From the NCBI RefSeq assembly GCF_037975245.1, contig NC_092572.1, positions 20,462,489 to 20,526,488 on the forward strand: 64,000 nt of DNA, written 5' to 3'. Below are positions 22,383 to 32,971 of the stretch, in pieces. The stretch comes from Apostichopus japonicus. Taxonomy: Eukaryota; Echinodermata; Holothuroidea; Aspidochirotida; Stichopodidae. A program made the translations under genes and the position numbers. The notes beneath the pieces were generated by a model, which had not been told where the DNA came from, searched no databases, and was given only the letters and a program-made list of their open reading frames with translations. How positions within the stretch are numbered: the first letter of the stretch is position 1; the number at the start of each line of letters is the position of its first letter.

Positions 22383-24835
22383 TATTATAAAAGTGTCTGT
22401 TAATATCTCGAGGGCATATAATAAATAAAGCCATTTGTACTGTACGCAATAGGATATTTATTATATATTGTAGCATGGGGTGCAAGCAGTATCATGGGGT
22501 GGATGGTAATTTCGTGGAGTTCATAGTAGAGACTGGTTACCTTTCTGAGCTTACTTTCGAGGGGGAGGGGGGGGGGGGTACTTTCGTTGAGAGCTTTCAG
22601 GGTGGTTTGAGAAGTAGCTCTAGGACCCATGTAAGGATGGTTTTTCATACTCGTGCCCATTCATATATTGTTGTCTTAACAATGTTAGAATCCTATAGAC
22701 ACAGAATATACAAAATAAATGAATACAAAATGTGAATATTAATCCTTTATTTTAATCAGTTCTAAAACGCAACCAAAACTTGTCCTTTTTAACGTACGTC
22801 GTGTGTGCGACAGAGCACCCTCCCAGCACCATCTGTCCTTCCCAAATGTGATGTTGCTGCACTGTTGGGTTGGGGCCTAAACAATATAGTAATATTTTCT
22901 TTTCGAGTTATATATTGAGAAACTTCGCTGAACTGAATGTCTGTATCTTAAGCTTAATACTCCATGCAGTCATTTCACTTGATGAGAATCAGGTGCTTAA
23001 AGGGTCATTTATCAATAGTTAAATATGGTATAGAAATAAACTAGGACCAATGACAGTGTAATTAAAGGTCTACAAAATATCCATATTAATTTTTGTTTAT
23101 GTGTAGGTCTTTTAAATGTGGTAAATTGTAAATTTGTATAGAAAGCAAAAGAGATATCTCAACTAGTACCTTTTCAATTCAATATACTTTCCTGATTAAC
23201 AATATACTCCGCACACTTCCACTAACTGTTGCCCACCTGTTGAAAAATACTAAAATGGAACCTCAAATTCATAGAGACAATGAATTAAGGAAATTATTAA
23301 AACAAGGTAATCTCACACAGCTTTAACCTTTTCGTAAGACACACTGAAAAAAAGCACAATTACAATACATGACAAGTTATCGTAGCAATTGATCGTTATA
23401 CATAAACTGTGTACTGCTTATATACACTTCAAAGAACAATATTTTGAATTCGCAAACCGTTGTAATTCCATAATATGTAAGCCAAGACTGCTCCCTAACG
23501 TAAGAAACATTACATTAACTTTGATGTTCCTCAGAAATTAACATATGCATTGTTTGAGCTAAGTACAAAATCTATCATTAAAAATGTACAATACTGTTCT
23601 TAACATCGTCTTCCATGTGTGAATAGTTCTTCAGCTGCAAAATTGTAAACGAAATTGAATCATTCCACTACCGTACACATGTCTCTCTGCTCCCCATTAC
23701 AATTGTTAAGAAATAAGGTCAATTCACTGGGGGGTATTTCTGTTATCATGCATAGTGCAAGAGGTTACAGCCATAGGTTTTATTGTAAACAGCTGTGAAT
23801 ATTTTCAACTGTCATTGAAGTACATATTAATAGTGCGAAAACAATATTGTACCATCAACCAGGATGGTCACGTATGGACCGTTCTAATTGGGTGGTCTAA
23901 TCGACATTGTTGGTGGATTAGGCATGTGTTGACTCATCAAGGTTTACATAGAAACTTTGTGAAGATTTAAGGATAAACTAAGCCAGTCATTTCCCGTTAA
24001 TGTCATATAAATAACATAAGATTTTCAATAAGGCGCCTCACTCACCCAACTGCAAAGTAGAACAGAACATTACATCATTATAGAAAGAAAAACGACACAA
24101 CATATCAGAAACCGCTCTACAGCTTATTCATACATATCTTTTCCTTGTCTATTTGAACACATATTGTCAAGTTATTTATTTAACTCCAGTAAAGTTAAGG
24201 GAAAAGTTTTGTTTCGATTTTTCTTACATCTAAAACATATTCATTTAAAATCGTCATAGAAGCCCAAAGAATTGTGCAATGTTTTTTTTTAAATTAAATT
24301 AAATTGAAGTGAATCCTTCTTTAGCTAACCTATTGGCAGTAATCATTTTTCTCTCTCATATGATCCAATGAATGACAGCAAAAGCCATCGATATAAAGAG
24401 AGCTCAACATGTGTTTAACTTTAATTGTACTGACATTTCAACAGAAGTCTAAATATAGTATGGAAGGTCCAATGAAGTATAGAGTAATTTAGATCATTTG
24501 ACGCATGTAATATTTAAGCAGGGTTGTAGCCATAATGTAAAGACTGTGCGAACAAATTTGCATATTGACCTCAACCTCACTAGCCATGTTCGCATGGCAT
24601 ATATATATAAGATATTGTCGAACTATCCCCTCGCCCGCTCGTATAATTATAATTATTCGTGTCGAATTTCCGTCAGTTAATCTTTCGTCATTCATGTAGT
24701 TCTTTTCAGTTTCGATGATATAAAAGTTTTAAAAAATATATTGGAATACCTAATATGCAAATGAAGAATACAATATGCAAAACGAATACAAATTCGACTG
24801 TGGATTCTATTAAGAATTTCAACCTTCTAGGTAGA
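22383..24835. other. Gene-free interval downstream of the intact SLC35G gene
   Basis: A G run lies at 22561-22578. No exon chain or element boundaries found. AAATAAATAA on the minus strand near 24177 is the clearest AATAAA-like site for the transporter at 24836, but it is 660 bases past its stop codon. Confidence 0.4.
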
Positions 24836-26083
24836 TCAACCCTCATCAACCCTCTGCTGTTCCATGGGGTGGTCCACTGACCTAAGATCATATGAATTTG
24901 GTCGTCGTGTTTGTTGATTGCATAATGTTATTCCCACAGTAGCAACAGTAAGTAGAGTTGCACCGACGTAGGAAGTCCAAAGTGGAAATACTCGAAGAAA
25001 TACAAACTGCCATATAAACGAAAATACTATTTCAACACTCGACATGACATTAATGGTAGGAGCACTTTCGAGTGTTAATGCAACGACAATACACGTTTGT
25101 GCTGTAAAGTAACAACATCCCGCAGCTGTTGCAAGCAGCCAGTCGCGACTGGTTGGTACTGTCCAGTTGCCCATGGCGGTGCAAATAACTGCGTTCGTTG
25201 CGGTAGTGAAAATGCCACCTGATAAGATTGACATATATATAAAGATTCCTATTTGCGATAGCTTTCGAAAAACCGTAAGGATAAAGGCAATACCCAAGGC
25301 CGACCCTAACGCAAACAAAACACCGATCCAGAGCTCTCCATTTTCGTACAAGCTGGCATCAGTTTCGCGAAAGAGAATAGTAGGTCTAGATATGAACACC
25401 ACACCTGCAAATGCTATGATAGAAAAAAGGAGATACGTTAATTGTACTGGTTCTCTCAAGATAATCCAACTGACAACACCTACAAACATAAGTGATGAAT
25501 AACTGATGGAGACAGCATCAGCAACGTCGAGATACGATAGTGACAGAGTGAAGAATGTCATGTACATGGATGCAGACATACCACCGAATAAAAGCCACAG
25601 ATATTGACGAAGTCCCTTAGGCATCGGTGGTCGCTTGATGATAATTACGAGAGAGGAACCAACAATTATGACTGGCATGGCCAAAGACACAGCTTGGAAA
25701 GAGTTCATGCTTTGAGAAAGAAATTTCAAAGAAAGGCTGTTACCAGAGTAACTGAGCGCTGCAAGAAATCCAAGCATGACGCCGACGCGTCCGAAAATAA
25801 GTTTGAATATGTTCGAAATCCAAGCAAGCATTGGACAATAAGTTGCTTGTCCCTCTGAATCGAAATTCTCAGTTTTCTCTAAAGAAACCCTCATTGAGTC
25901 ATCTCCTACAATATTGTGTTGTTTTACAGATGGTTGACTCGACTCGGCAATTCCATGACTACTTCTTTTGAGCGTGACTTCCTCAAGTGACCGCTGTAAA
26001 ACAGTTTCATCTATTTCCTCTTTCTCGTCTGCCTCCTCTATCTCGATAGTGTGGTTGTCAAATTCGTAGGTAAGGTTGGACAT
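24836..26083 (-). CDS. SLC35G-family (EamA/DMT superfamily) membrane transporter, 415 aa
   Basis: A single uninterrupted coding exon. About 95 hydrophilic, acidic residues (cytosolic N-tail rich in Glu/Asp) lead into ten hydrophobic segments arranged as two EamA-like halves, roughly residues 98-235 and 250-385, then a polar tail of about 30 residues. Family-like landmarks: MNSFQAVSLAMP in segment 2, SLSYLDVADAVSISYSSLMF in segments 3-4, IILREPV, GVVFISRP, AAGCCYFTAQ and WTSYVGATLL in segment 10. The human SLC35G proteins have similar size and a largely intronless CDS. Expected to sit in an internal or plasma membrane; substrate unknown. The ATG chosen is the first of the frame and precedes a normal N-tail. 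One of two intact members of a five-copy cluster. Confidence 0.9.
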   Translation of the reverse strand: MSNLTYEFDNHTIEIEEADEKEEIDETVLQRSLEEVTLKRSSHGIAESSQPSVKQHNIVGDDSMRVSLEKTENFDSEGQATYCPMLAWISNIFKLIFGRVGVMLGFLAALSYSGNSLSLKFLSQSMNSFQAVSLAMPVIIVGSSLVIIIKRPPMPKGLRQYLWLLFGGMSASMYMTFFTLSLSYLDVADAVSISYSSLMFVGVVSWIILREPVQLTYLLFSIIAFAGVVFISRPTILFRETDASLYENGELWIGVLFALGSALGIAFILTVFRKLSQIGIFIYMSILSGGIFTTATNAVICTAMGNWTVPTSRDWLLATAAGCCYFTAQTCIVVALTLESAPTINVMSSVEIVFSFIWQFVFLRVFPLWTSYVGATLLTVATVGITLCNQQTRRPNSYDLRSVDHPMEQQRVDEG

Positions 26084-27128
26084 TGTAATGCTTTTGGAAA
26101 TATCGTTCCGTGACTAAGAACCTTTCAAATTAAAGTGACCGAATTGGTCAATTTTTCCTTAAAAGTTAACAATTCCGTTAGAAACGAACTATATATTAAT
26201 AACGGAAGGAATAAACACACGTTCAGTATTTCCAACGTACAAATATAAATGCACTACAATCAACTGGTCAGTGAATAAGATGAAAAGTACACATAACCAA
26301 ACTATAACTGCATCAGTCTATTGCTGCTGTTAGTTAATAGCTAAACTACACACTACTGGGTTTAACCTAAAATCAAACAGTAGTGCTAGAACTATTAATG
26401 TATCGAATAAGCGAGTTCAGAGTTACGAGTGCGCATTCCCGATTCTCACTTGGGGTCAGGTCAACTGAGAATTGAATCCTCGGAAAACGTAAACAATGAC
26501 AGCTTTTCATAACGATAATCGCACTAAGAATGGGTTACTGCGACATTCGGAATTTATTTCTTGTGCATATTTCGGTGTGTTTACGACTTAAAAACGTGTA
26601 TAAATTGACTGAAACTACTTCATAATAATATTGAATATAATGGAACACAGGTCCGTATCGCACGTGAAATAGTTAGTCTGATATAGGCCTACAAACGGGA
26701 GAAAGGAGTATATGTGACTGTATCCTTCGTATGAGTTACGCGACCTTACGTGGTTGCGGGTGTCTTAATGCTTCGCGGAAGTTCTAACTGATAATTTTCG
26801 GAAATGAATTTAAAATATAGCATGGAACAAACTATTTTGCCCTTTTGTTTGTCATTATGAGCCTGAAACTGTTTTTTAGAGAATATCGTAAGCAACTCGA
26901 GTCTAAAATACTAACAGTGACACTGACAGAACTGTATATCTAAATAGGCCTACATAACCTATCCTCATACTCGTTGCTTTTACGTCCATCAACGAACACT
27001 GCATAGTAGAGGCATTGGTATCTTGTAGTTGCAACTACATGGTTTTTCATGTTAAGAAATATTAGTTCTCTTCATTTTTATGCGTGATTTAAAATAAGCT
27101 TAGTCTTATTCTTGGCATATTCCTACTA
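26084..27128. other. Upstream region of the intact SLC35G gene
   Basis: The minus-strand promoter and any 5' UTR exon should lie here. A possible acceptor (GGTTCTTAG) lies about 35 bases before the ATG, but I cannot place its partner donor. No other gene found. Confidence 0.35.
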
Positions 27129-27137
27129 CTTATAGGG

Positions 27138-27708
27138 GGTGTTACTAAATCGAATGACAATTACGTTACACATAACGAATGACAATATGTTGTAGGCCTA
27201 CACACTAAAAAATTTCGTTGACTAAAACGAATGAAAGTAAATGACAGCACAGACATTTGCTTCAACCGGATATCACAGTTCAGACTTTGTGGGTATATTA
27301 AAGCCACGCAAAACAAATCGGAAAATTGGGGTTTAAATCGCAAAAATTCGAGTTGACATTTTGCGACTGTGACCGGTGTTTTCGGTAAATTCTTGATCAA
27401 GATGTTTGACTTGTCCTGTGGGATTTTACCCCGTGAACTTAGGGGAATTAAAAAAAATTATTGCTGTATAAAAATTGTTTTTATTACCCCCCCCCCAGGG
27501 CAAGGGGACGGTCGCCTCCCTGGCGGAGGTTCTTTTCCCAGACTGATCATAAAGGTGGGACCTCTTCTCTCTTATCCCTCTTATATCCACTCACCACCGT
27601 CCTTCGTTGTTATTCGTTGTCATTCGCTGTCATTCGCTGTCATTCGCGAATGATAATTAACCCTGTACAAAGTCAATTGTCATTCTGTCATTCGTTTTTG
27701 TTTGTCCT
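27138..27708. mobile_element. Possible 571-bp non-autonomous DNA element with 9-bp target duplication
   Basis: Both sides carry cttataggg (27129-27137 and 27709-27717). The inner edges are weakly inverted: each reads inward to CGAATGACA about 14-16 bases from the end. Near the right end the motif gtcattcg(c/t)t is repeated several times (27605-27650). The interior has a C run at 27487-27496 and no coding frame. Nine-base duplications occur with Mutator- and Merlin-like elements, but the ends are too divergent for assignment. Confidence 0.35.
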
Positions 27709-27759
27709 CTTATAGGGTGGGTTCAATTTGTTCGAAAAAAATAAATAAAAATATTTATT

Positions 27760-28326
27760 TTATTTGGAGAAGAACATTATAAAAAATAATAGTGGGTGGG
27801 GGGATTTCCAGGGGTTATTCCAAGGAATATTATTAATACGCTGCGATGGTGTACACTCTGCCTTTAGGAAGCACAACCTTGACTCGGCAGAAATGGCATT
27901 GTAAAATATTTCCCTGAGCCACCCAGACTCTAAATAGCTGAAGACTTTACCATCTTTATAGTCCGTCATCAGTCTTTGCTTCAGTTCAATGTTATCAATA
28001 CTGGTAAAATAATGCCCAATATCAATGTACATGCAAGGCGGCCATTTTTTCATTTCAATTTCGCCTTCCCATGCAAGTGGTAAATCCGAAAGAGGATCGG
28101 GCAGGGTCTCTCCTTCAACCTGAAGTACCGATGCGTAGTCATCTGCCTTTTCAATTCGCGCATCTGCTATGTTAACTTCAGCAATGCTCATCTGAACGGC
28201 AGCATACGCTAAAGCAACCAACTCTTCTTTCCGGCCATTCATCTTCAACTTTCGTTTCTTTAAAAATTCCTTCAGTCTGTCAACTTTCCAAAGTTTAAAC
28301 TCTTCCAAACTTGTAGGAATATCCAT
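27760..28326 (-). pseudogene. SAP-domain protein N-terminal fragment (SWIM/YqaJ-type family)
   Basis: A 188-codon frame from ATG 28326. Residues 6-42 (LEEFKLWKVDRLKEFLKKRK...GRKEELVALAYAA) fit a SAP DNA-binding helix-turn-helix. PDPLSDLP, the aromatic patch MKKWPPCMYIDIGHYF, and FLKAECTPSQRINN follow. This order resembles the N-terminus of multicopy invertebrate proteins that continue into a SWIM zinc finger and a YqaJ-like nuclease domain. Here the homology stops after INNIP, and the frame ends in unrelated residues at 27760. The rest of the gene is missing or lies on an exon I cannot find. Probably a truncated multicopy or transposon-associated gene; family assignment is from memory of the pattern. 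Confidence 0.5.
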
Positions 28327-28525
28327 CCCAAAGCGAAAAAACAGAGTAAATTTAGACGTAAATTATGCGATTTCTAATGTTTACTGTAAGTGCTCATTAA
28401 GTTAACGTGGGTACGCGAGCATACAACTCTCGTCGCAACGAGAGTATTCTTATTTGACCTCTTGACCTCCATTGCGCAATGCAAACTCTGAACTCGCTTA
28501 TATAAGTTGATCGAAGTATACGCCA

Positions 28526-28526
<1 letters not shown>

Positions 28527-28574
<48 letters not shown>

Positions 28575-28606
28575 CGAGTGTGTGTGTGCGTGTGTGTGTG
28601 TGTGTG
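28527..28606. repeat. (TA)n then (TG)n microsatellite
   Basis: About 17 TA repeats (28527-28561) pass directly into an interrupted TG run (28561-28606). A second TA run follows the palindrome at about 28786-28816. Confidence 0.9.
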
Positions 28607-28666
28607 ATAAATGACATTAATTTCAGGTGAAGAGTGCTCAATATACCTGGGTATAGAGCTGGATAG

Positions 28667-28782
28667 ATATAAATAATGTACACTCGTACAAAGTTTGCGC
28701 TATTACTTGAGTTTCATGCTTCTTCGAAATCATGAAACTCGAGTAATAGCGCAAACTTTGTACGAGTGTACATTATTTATAT
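28667..28782. repeat. Near-perfect palindrome, 52-bp arms, 12-bp spacer
   Basis: Left arm 28667-28718 and right arm 28731-28782 are reverse complements with about one mismatch (ttgag against ctcgag). The spacer is cttcttcgaaat. The arms contain gtacactcgtacaaagtttg and gcgctatta. RNA from either strand would fold into a long hairpin. TA-rich microsatellites flank it on both sides. Confidence 0.9.
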
Positions 28783-29327
28783 TTATATATTTATTTATAT
28801 ATATATATATATATATGGTGTCATAAGGTCAAACAATCTCATGGCGCTAGTAACTGTTCCGTCACGTCAAAAATCTCCAAAAGAAATGTATGTGGAATAA
28901 ACACAGCGAGGCACGGTTAGACAATAACGGAGCGAGATATTAATAAATTTAGGACAGAACCATGATTTATTCACCTATAGATACATATAACTTTAGAACC
29001 TTTCTGAGACTTAAGGCCAAGGACAACAAAATGTAACAAGCCAAGTCTCTCAAATTCTAAGACAAATTAGCGCTGACTCCCATCCTGACAACAATGCAGC
29101 CAGAATCCAGTTCCAAAGTATGAAGCATTGAACAATTGCTGTAGTATTTGACATGCTTACTCTTACTCAAGGAACCAAAGAGTCATCATAGTTGATATAT
29201 AGGTTTAGTTTTGGTTGATGGTCTTCAATAGAAAATAAAACACATTTAACATATTTAAATTTCTTGTGTTATGTTAAAGCTATTACGTCACCCAAAGTAA
29301 CAATGTATGTCTACAAGTAATAGAGCA

Positions 29328-29706
29328 AAAATCACAATCACCAACAGAAATTCAGAAATGGCATGAAATTGATAGCAAGACGTATGACTGGGAAAGAATT
29401 TTTGCGTTACCTTATCTGGCTGTACGAGATACCAAAATACATTACTTTCAGTTCCGTTTCTTGCATAGAATACTTAGTACCAACATTTTTATATTAAAGA
29501 TCAATGTGAAGGATAGCTCGCTATGTACATTTTGTCAGAAAGAAAAGGAAAGACTAGAGCATTTGTTTCAGGAATGTGATTTTGTTAAAACCTCCTGGTT
29601 ACAGTTTTATAACCTTTGCCTGAAGAGTAACTTTGATATTAACTATGATCACGTTAAGGTTGGTTATATCGATGACATCTTTTACATGCAAAGTATTATG
29701 TCTTAG
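29328..29706 (+). pseudogene. LINE (L1/Tx1-like) ORF2 C-terminal relic
   Basis: The frame is open from KSQSPTEIQKW to TAG at 29704. It contains WERIFALPYLAVRDTKIHYFQF, then FLHRILSTN and the zinc-knuckle-like CTFCQKEKERLEHLFQEC, the C-X2-C...H-X4-C feature at the end of L1/Tx1-clade ORF2 proteins. Similar reading continues weakly after the stop to about 29810. Reverse transcriptase and endonuclease parts are absent. A 5'-truncated, inactive insertion. Confidence 0.75.
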
Positions 29707-29828
29707 TTGTAAATTAAATGATAAGCTGCCAGATTACTACAAACTCAAATATTATTTGCAGGTAGAATATTACATACTTAACAAAGCAAATAAGGAATGC
29801 CGAAGTTAACTCATAATCATAATCACGT

Positions 29829-29940
29829 ATCCAGGATTTTCTAATCCGGGGCGCGAATTACTATCTTAGCGGAGCGCCACCATTGGTTGGCGCGCAGCGT
29901 CGAAGAAAATATCTGGTTTTGATAATCCCCCAGATTACCC
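29829..29940 (+). repeat. 5' fragment of the hAT-like family with GGAGCGCCACC module
   Basis: Reads gtatccaggattttctaat, then tatcttagcggagcgccacc, attggttggcgcgcagcg and aaaatatctggttttgata. This is the same order as inside the complete element at 30509-32963. No opposite end was found, so it is a solo fragment. Confidence 0.6.
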
Positions 29941-30508
29941 AAAATGGCACCTCTCGGGCTTGAAAATGACCAACCAGATGTACACTTTTGCATGAGAACC
30001 AAGTATTTCCCAATAGCTTTTTTTTTTTCATTCATAACCTTTTTGAAGATTGTCACCAGTTACACATTATGTTCGACCTCATCGCATCTCCTTTGGATCA
30101 TTGCTTTTGTAGGTGATTCTACGTCGCGGACCACAATAACCGTCAGCCCCACTTTCAAGGTTTAAGCCCATTATTTGTTCAGAATTTGAAAATTCACATT
30201 TCTCGTGAATAAATTCACTTCAAAACATACCCATTATGTTGCACAAAATTTCATCTATGGACAAACAGTATAGAAAACCTCATTCAACCCCTAACAGACC
30301 GGTCAAATTTGCACGAGTAGAGGGAAGTTTGAAGAAGAATGTTGGTCAGGGAATTTTCGAATGATCCGACACAGTTAATTTATTGGTGTACAAATATTAA
30401 AGCCTGTTATAACGGCTACTGTAATATTAAAACAAGCAAGAGACATACGGAGAACATTAAATCTACAAATGAGCCTATTATTCGTCCCACCTTCTGGTTT
30501 GTGCATGT

Positions 30509-32206
30509 CAGTGGCGTAGCTAGGATTTTTTGAGTGGGGGGCCATGGGGGGGCTGTTCTTTCTTGTGGGGGGGCCGGAGGTTACTATCTGAGCGGAGCGC
30601 CACCTTGGTTGGCGCGGAGCGTACAGAGAAAATTTGAGATTTCAGCATCCCCCAGATCGCAGGAGATGGCACCTGTGAGGCAAAATAGCATCCAAAAAGA
30701 TGTGCAACTTTGGTGACAGAAATGCAAAAAAAAAAATTTCTCTTTCATGCTGACTGGCCTTGCCAACTCAGCCAGACTTTTAACTTGAGTGAAGTTGACA
30801 TCAAAGGCGAACGGGACCATTTCAGTTTGGGGGGGGCAGAACTTTTTGTGCCCGAAAGTTCCCGTGACACTATCTAAGCGGAGCGCCACCATCGGTTGGC
30901 GCGTAGCGAACAAGAACATTTTTGGCACACAATGCCTCTCAGATTGCCGGAAACGGCACTTCTGAGGCCTTGCAAGTTGCATCTAAGCATTCTTTTATTT
31001 TATAATCTCACGTTTTAGAAATTTACAGTTCCCCAAAAATTTGGTAAATTAGAAGAAGAAAAAATTGTAACATCACTTTGAAGGGGAAAAATGGGACAGT
31101 ATATTTTTTAAGCTGCTATATTTAGTTACCTTATTTATTATTTTAACACAGTACTCAGCTACCTCCAGAAAAACATTGTTCAACGACACGTAGGCGGGAT
31201 AATGTCGCTGTGTCGGGTGAGACTGCAATTTGTCTCACAAAAAAGTATAAAATATAACAAAGAATATGATAAACCTGTACTTCTAGGCTTGTAGACACTC
31301 CCCCCCCCCCCAACATCCATGAAAAAGAAAATGTTTCTTTTATTCACTCATGTCGGGGATATCCAGGTCAAGGGCGGCGGGAGCACTTTTAATCTGGGGG
31401 GGGGGGGCACCGACATCAAAGGGCACTTTGCAGAAATTCGATTGGAATGATGCAGCGTTATATTCAGTACCCTTTATAACTCTTATTGTATTATCTTATT
31501 TGTGTATACACATCACTCCATCAACGCCCCCCCCCCCCCCCAAGCAAAATATGCATACTAGCACTGCAATATCCAATGCGCAAATTGGGAAACAAGGAAC
31601 AAGTTTTCTTTTGAGACAAAATGAGGTGAAATCATGCTAGTTGCTAATGTAGGAATCTTCCGAATTAGAGTTTTTTCTTGTTAATATCTTAACAAATTTT
31701 TTCCATTCGAAAATGCTTTGAGTTTGACCCACAGAAATTCGTTAAAAGTCACGGGCTTAGCCAGGATTTGCAAAGTTGTATGCACGGCTATCTGAGCGGA
31801 GCGCCACCATCGGTTGGCGCGGAGCTTTTAGAAAATTTTTGGTTTAACAAACCCCTCAGATGGCCGGAAACGGCCCTTCCCGAGTGTTCATTCTGGTTCC
31901 CTGGCCTCTTGCTAACTTGAGGTACCTCAAGTTTTATGTAGAAAAAAGGCACATTTCTAACCTGAGGAAAAGTGGGGGAGGGGCACGTGCCCCTGTGCCC
32001 CCCCCCCCCGGTTCCGCCGCCCTTGGTCCAGGTATACAATTGACTAGTTAGAAGAAAAAAATTGATCGTGCAAAAAGCGTGGTAGCCCAGATGAACTGCG
32101 CTTACGGTGGTGTTACACGGAAATATTCGGGCATCATGATGCTAAATAAAGAAAATCATGGAATTGTCGGGCAAAAATTTGAAAAAGATTCGGGCAAGCT
32201 ACTGCA

Positions 32207-32245
<39 letters not shown>

Positions 32246-32963
32246 CTCCTCTAAGGCTGCCCGAATTTTTCAGGACCTTTGCCCGAATTTCTTGTCCTCT
32301 GGAAATTTAGGGGGCAGTCTGCCCCCCTGCACCCCCCGCCTCGTACGCCTATGGTTGGCATCATTTGTTGTTTCAAGGTGTCAAGGCCTTTCTCCCAACT
32401 CAAAACCCTGTGGGCTACCGGTAGGTTTGCAGGAAATGCCCACATGTGGACTTAAATAGCATTAGAGGAAGGGGATGGAAGACTAACACGCATCGATGTT
32501 TCGGTAATAGTCACATTGGTGGCTCGGTGCTAATTAGGCCATTTATTGGGTTTCTTGAGGCAGCTGTCATCAGAATCTGGGTTTTTGTGCCAATCGATGA
32601 CCGATAACATGTATTGGTAGATATCGATATCGCGCAGCACATGCACAAGGTTCGTGGTGTATGGTCGCAACCGTCGCATCGACCATTGCCATGCCATGCT
32701 GTATGACCATTCTCATGATTACTACAGATATTGTATTATTCTTATTCTGCCAGATGCAGACGAGAAAATTGTGTAACTCTATTTCCCAAATTATTGAACA
32801 AAAATATTAGTGAATCCCACTGATGTTTTTTTTTTTTTTTTTACAATTTTTTTTTTTTTACAATTTTTTTTACCCCATTCCCAGTGGGGGGGCCAGTGGG
32901 GGGGCCAGCCGATTTCATGGGGGGGCCCCGGCCCCCCCTGGCCCCCCCGTAGCTACGCCACTG
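30509..32963. mobile_element. hAT-like non-autonomous DNA element with nested relatives, 2.46 kb
   Basis: Seen: the left end begins CAGTGGCGTAGCTAGG and the right end is the inverted GGGGTAGCTACGCCACTG-like terminus. The flanks are an exact 8-bp duplication gtgcatgt at 30501-30508 and 32964-32971. Known: 8-bp duplications and CA(G/A).G-type ends are typical of hAT elements. There is no transposase. The interior holds three copies of a module, agcggagcgccacc(a/t)t then ggttggcgcggagc, at about 30592, 30879 and 31796. Long G and C runs and a cttagccaggatttgc...ggttccgccgcccttgg sub-element (about 31753-32030) are also present, so related elements seem to have inserted into one another. A TA microsatellite lies at 32211-32236. 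Confidence 0.75.
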
Positions 32964-32971
32964 GTGCATGT

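Noticed and set aside
28667-28782. Palindrome as a miRNA gene
   Set aside because: Pairing is almost perfect over 52 bp and there is no bulged duplex or conserved seed to support it; kept only as an inverted repeat.
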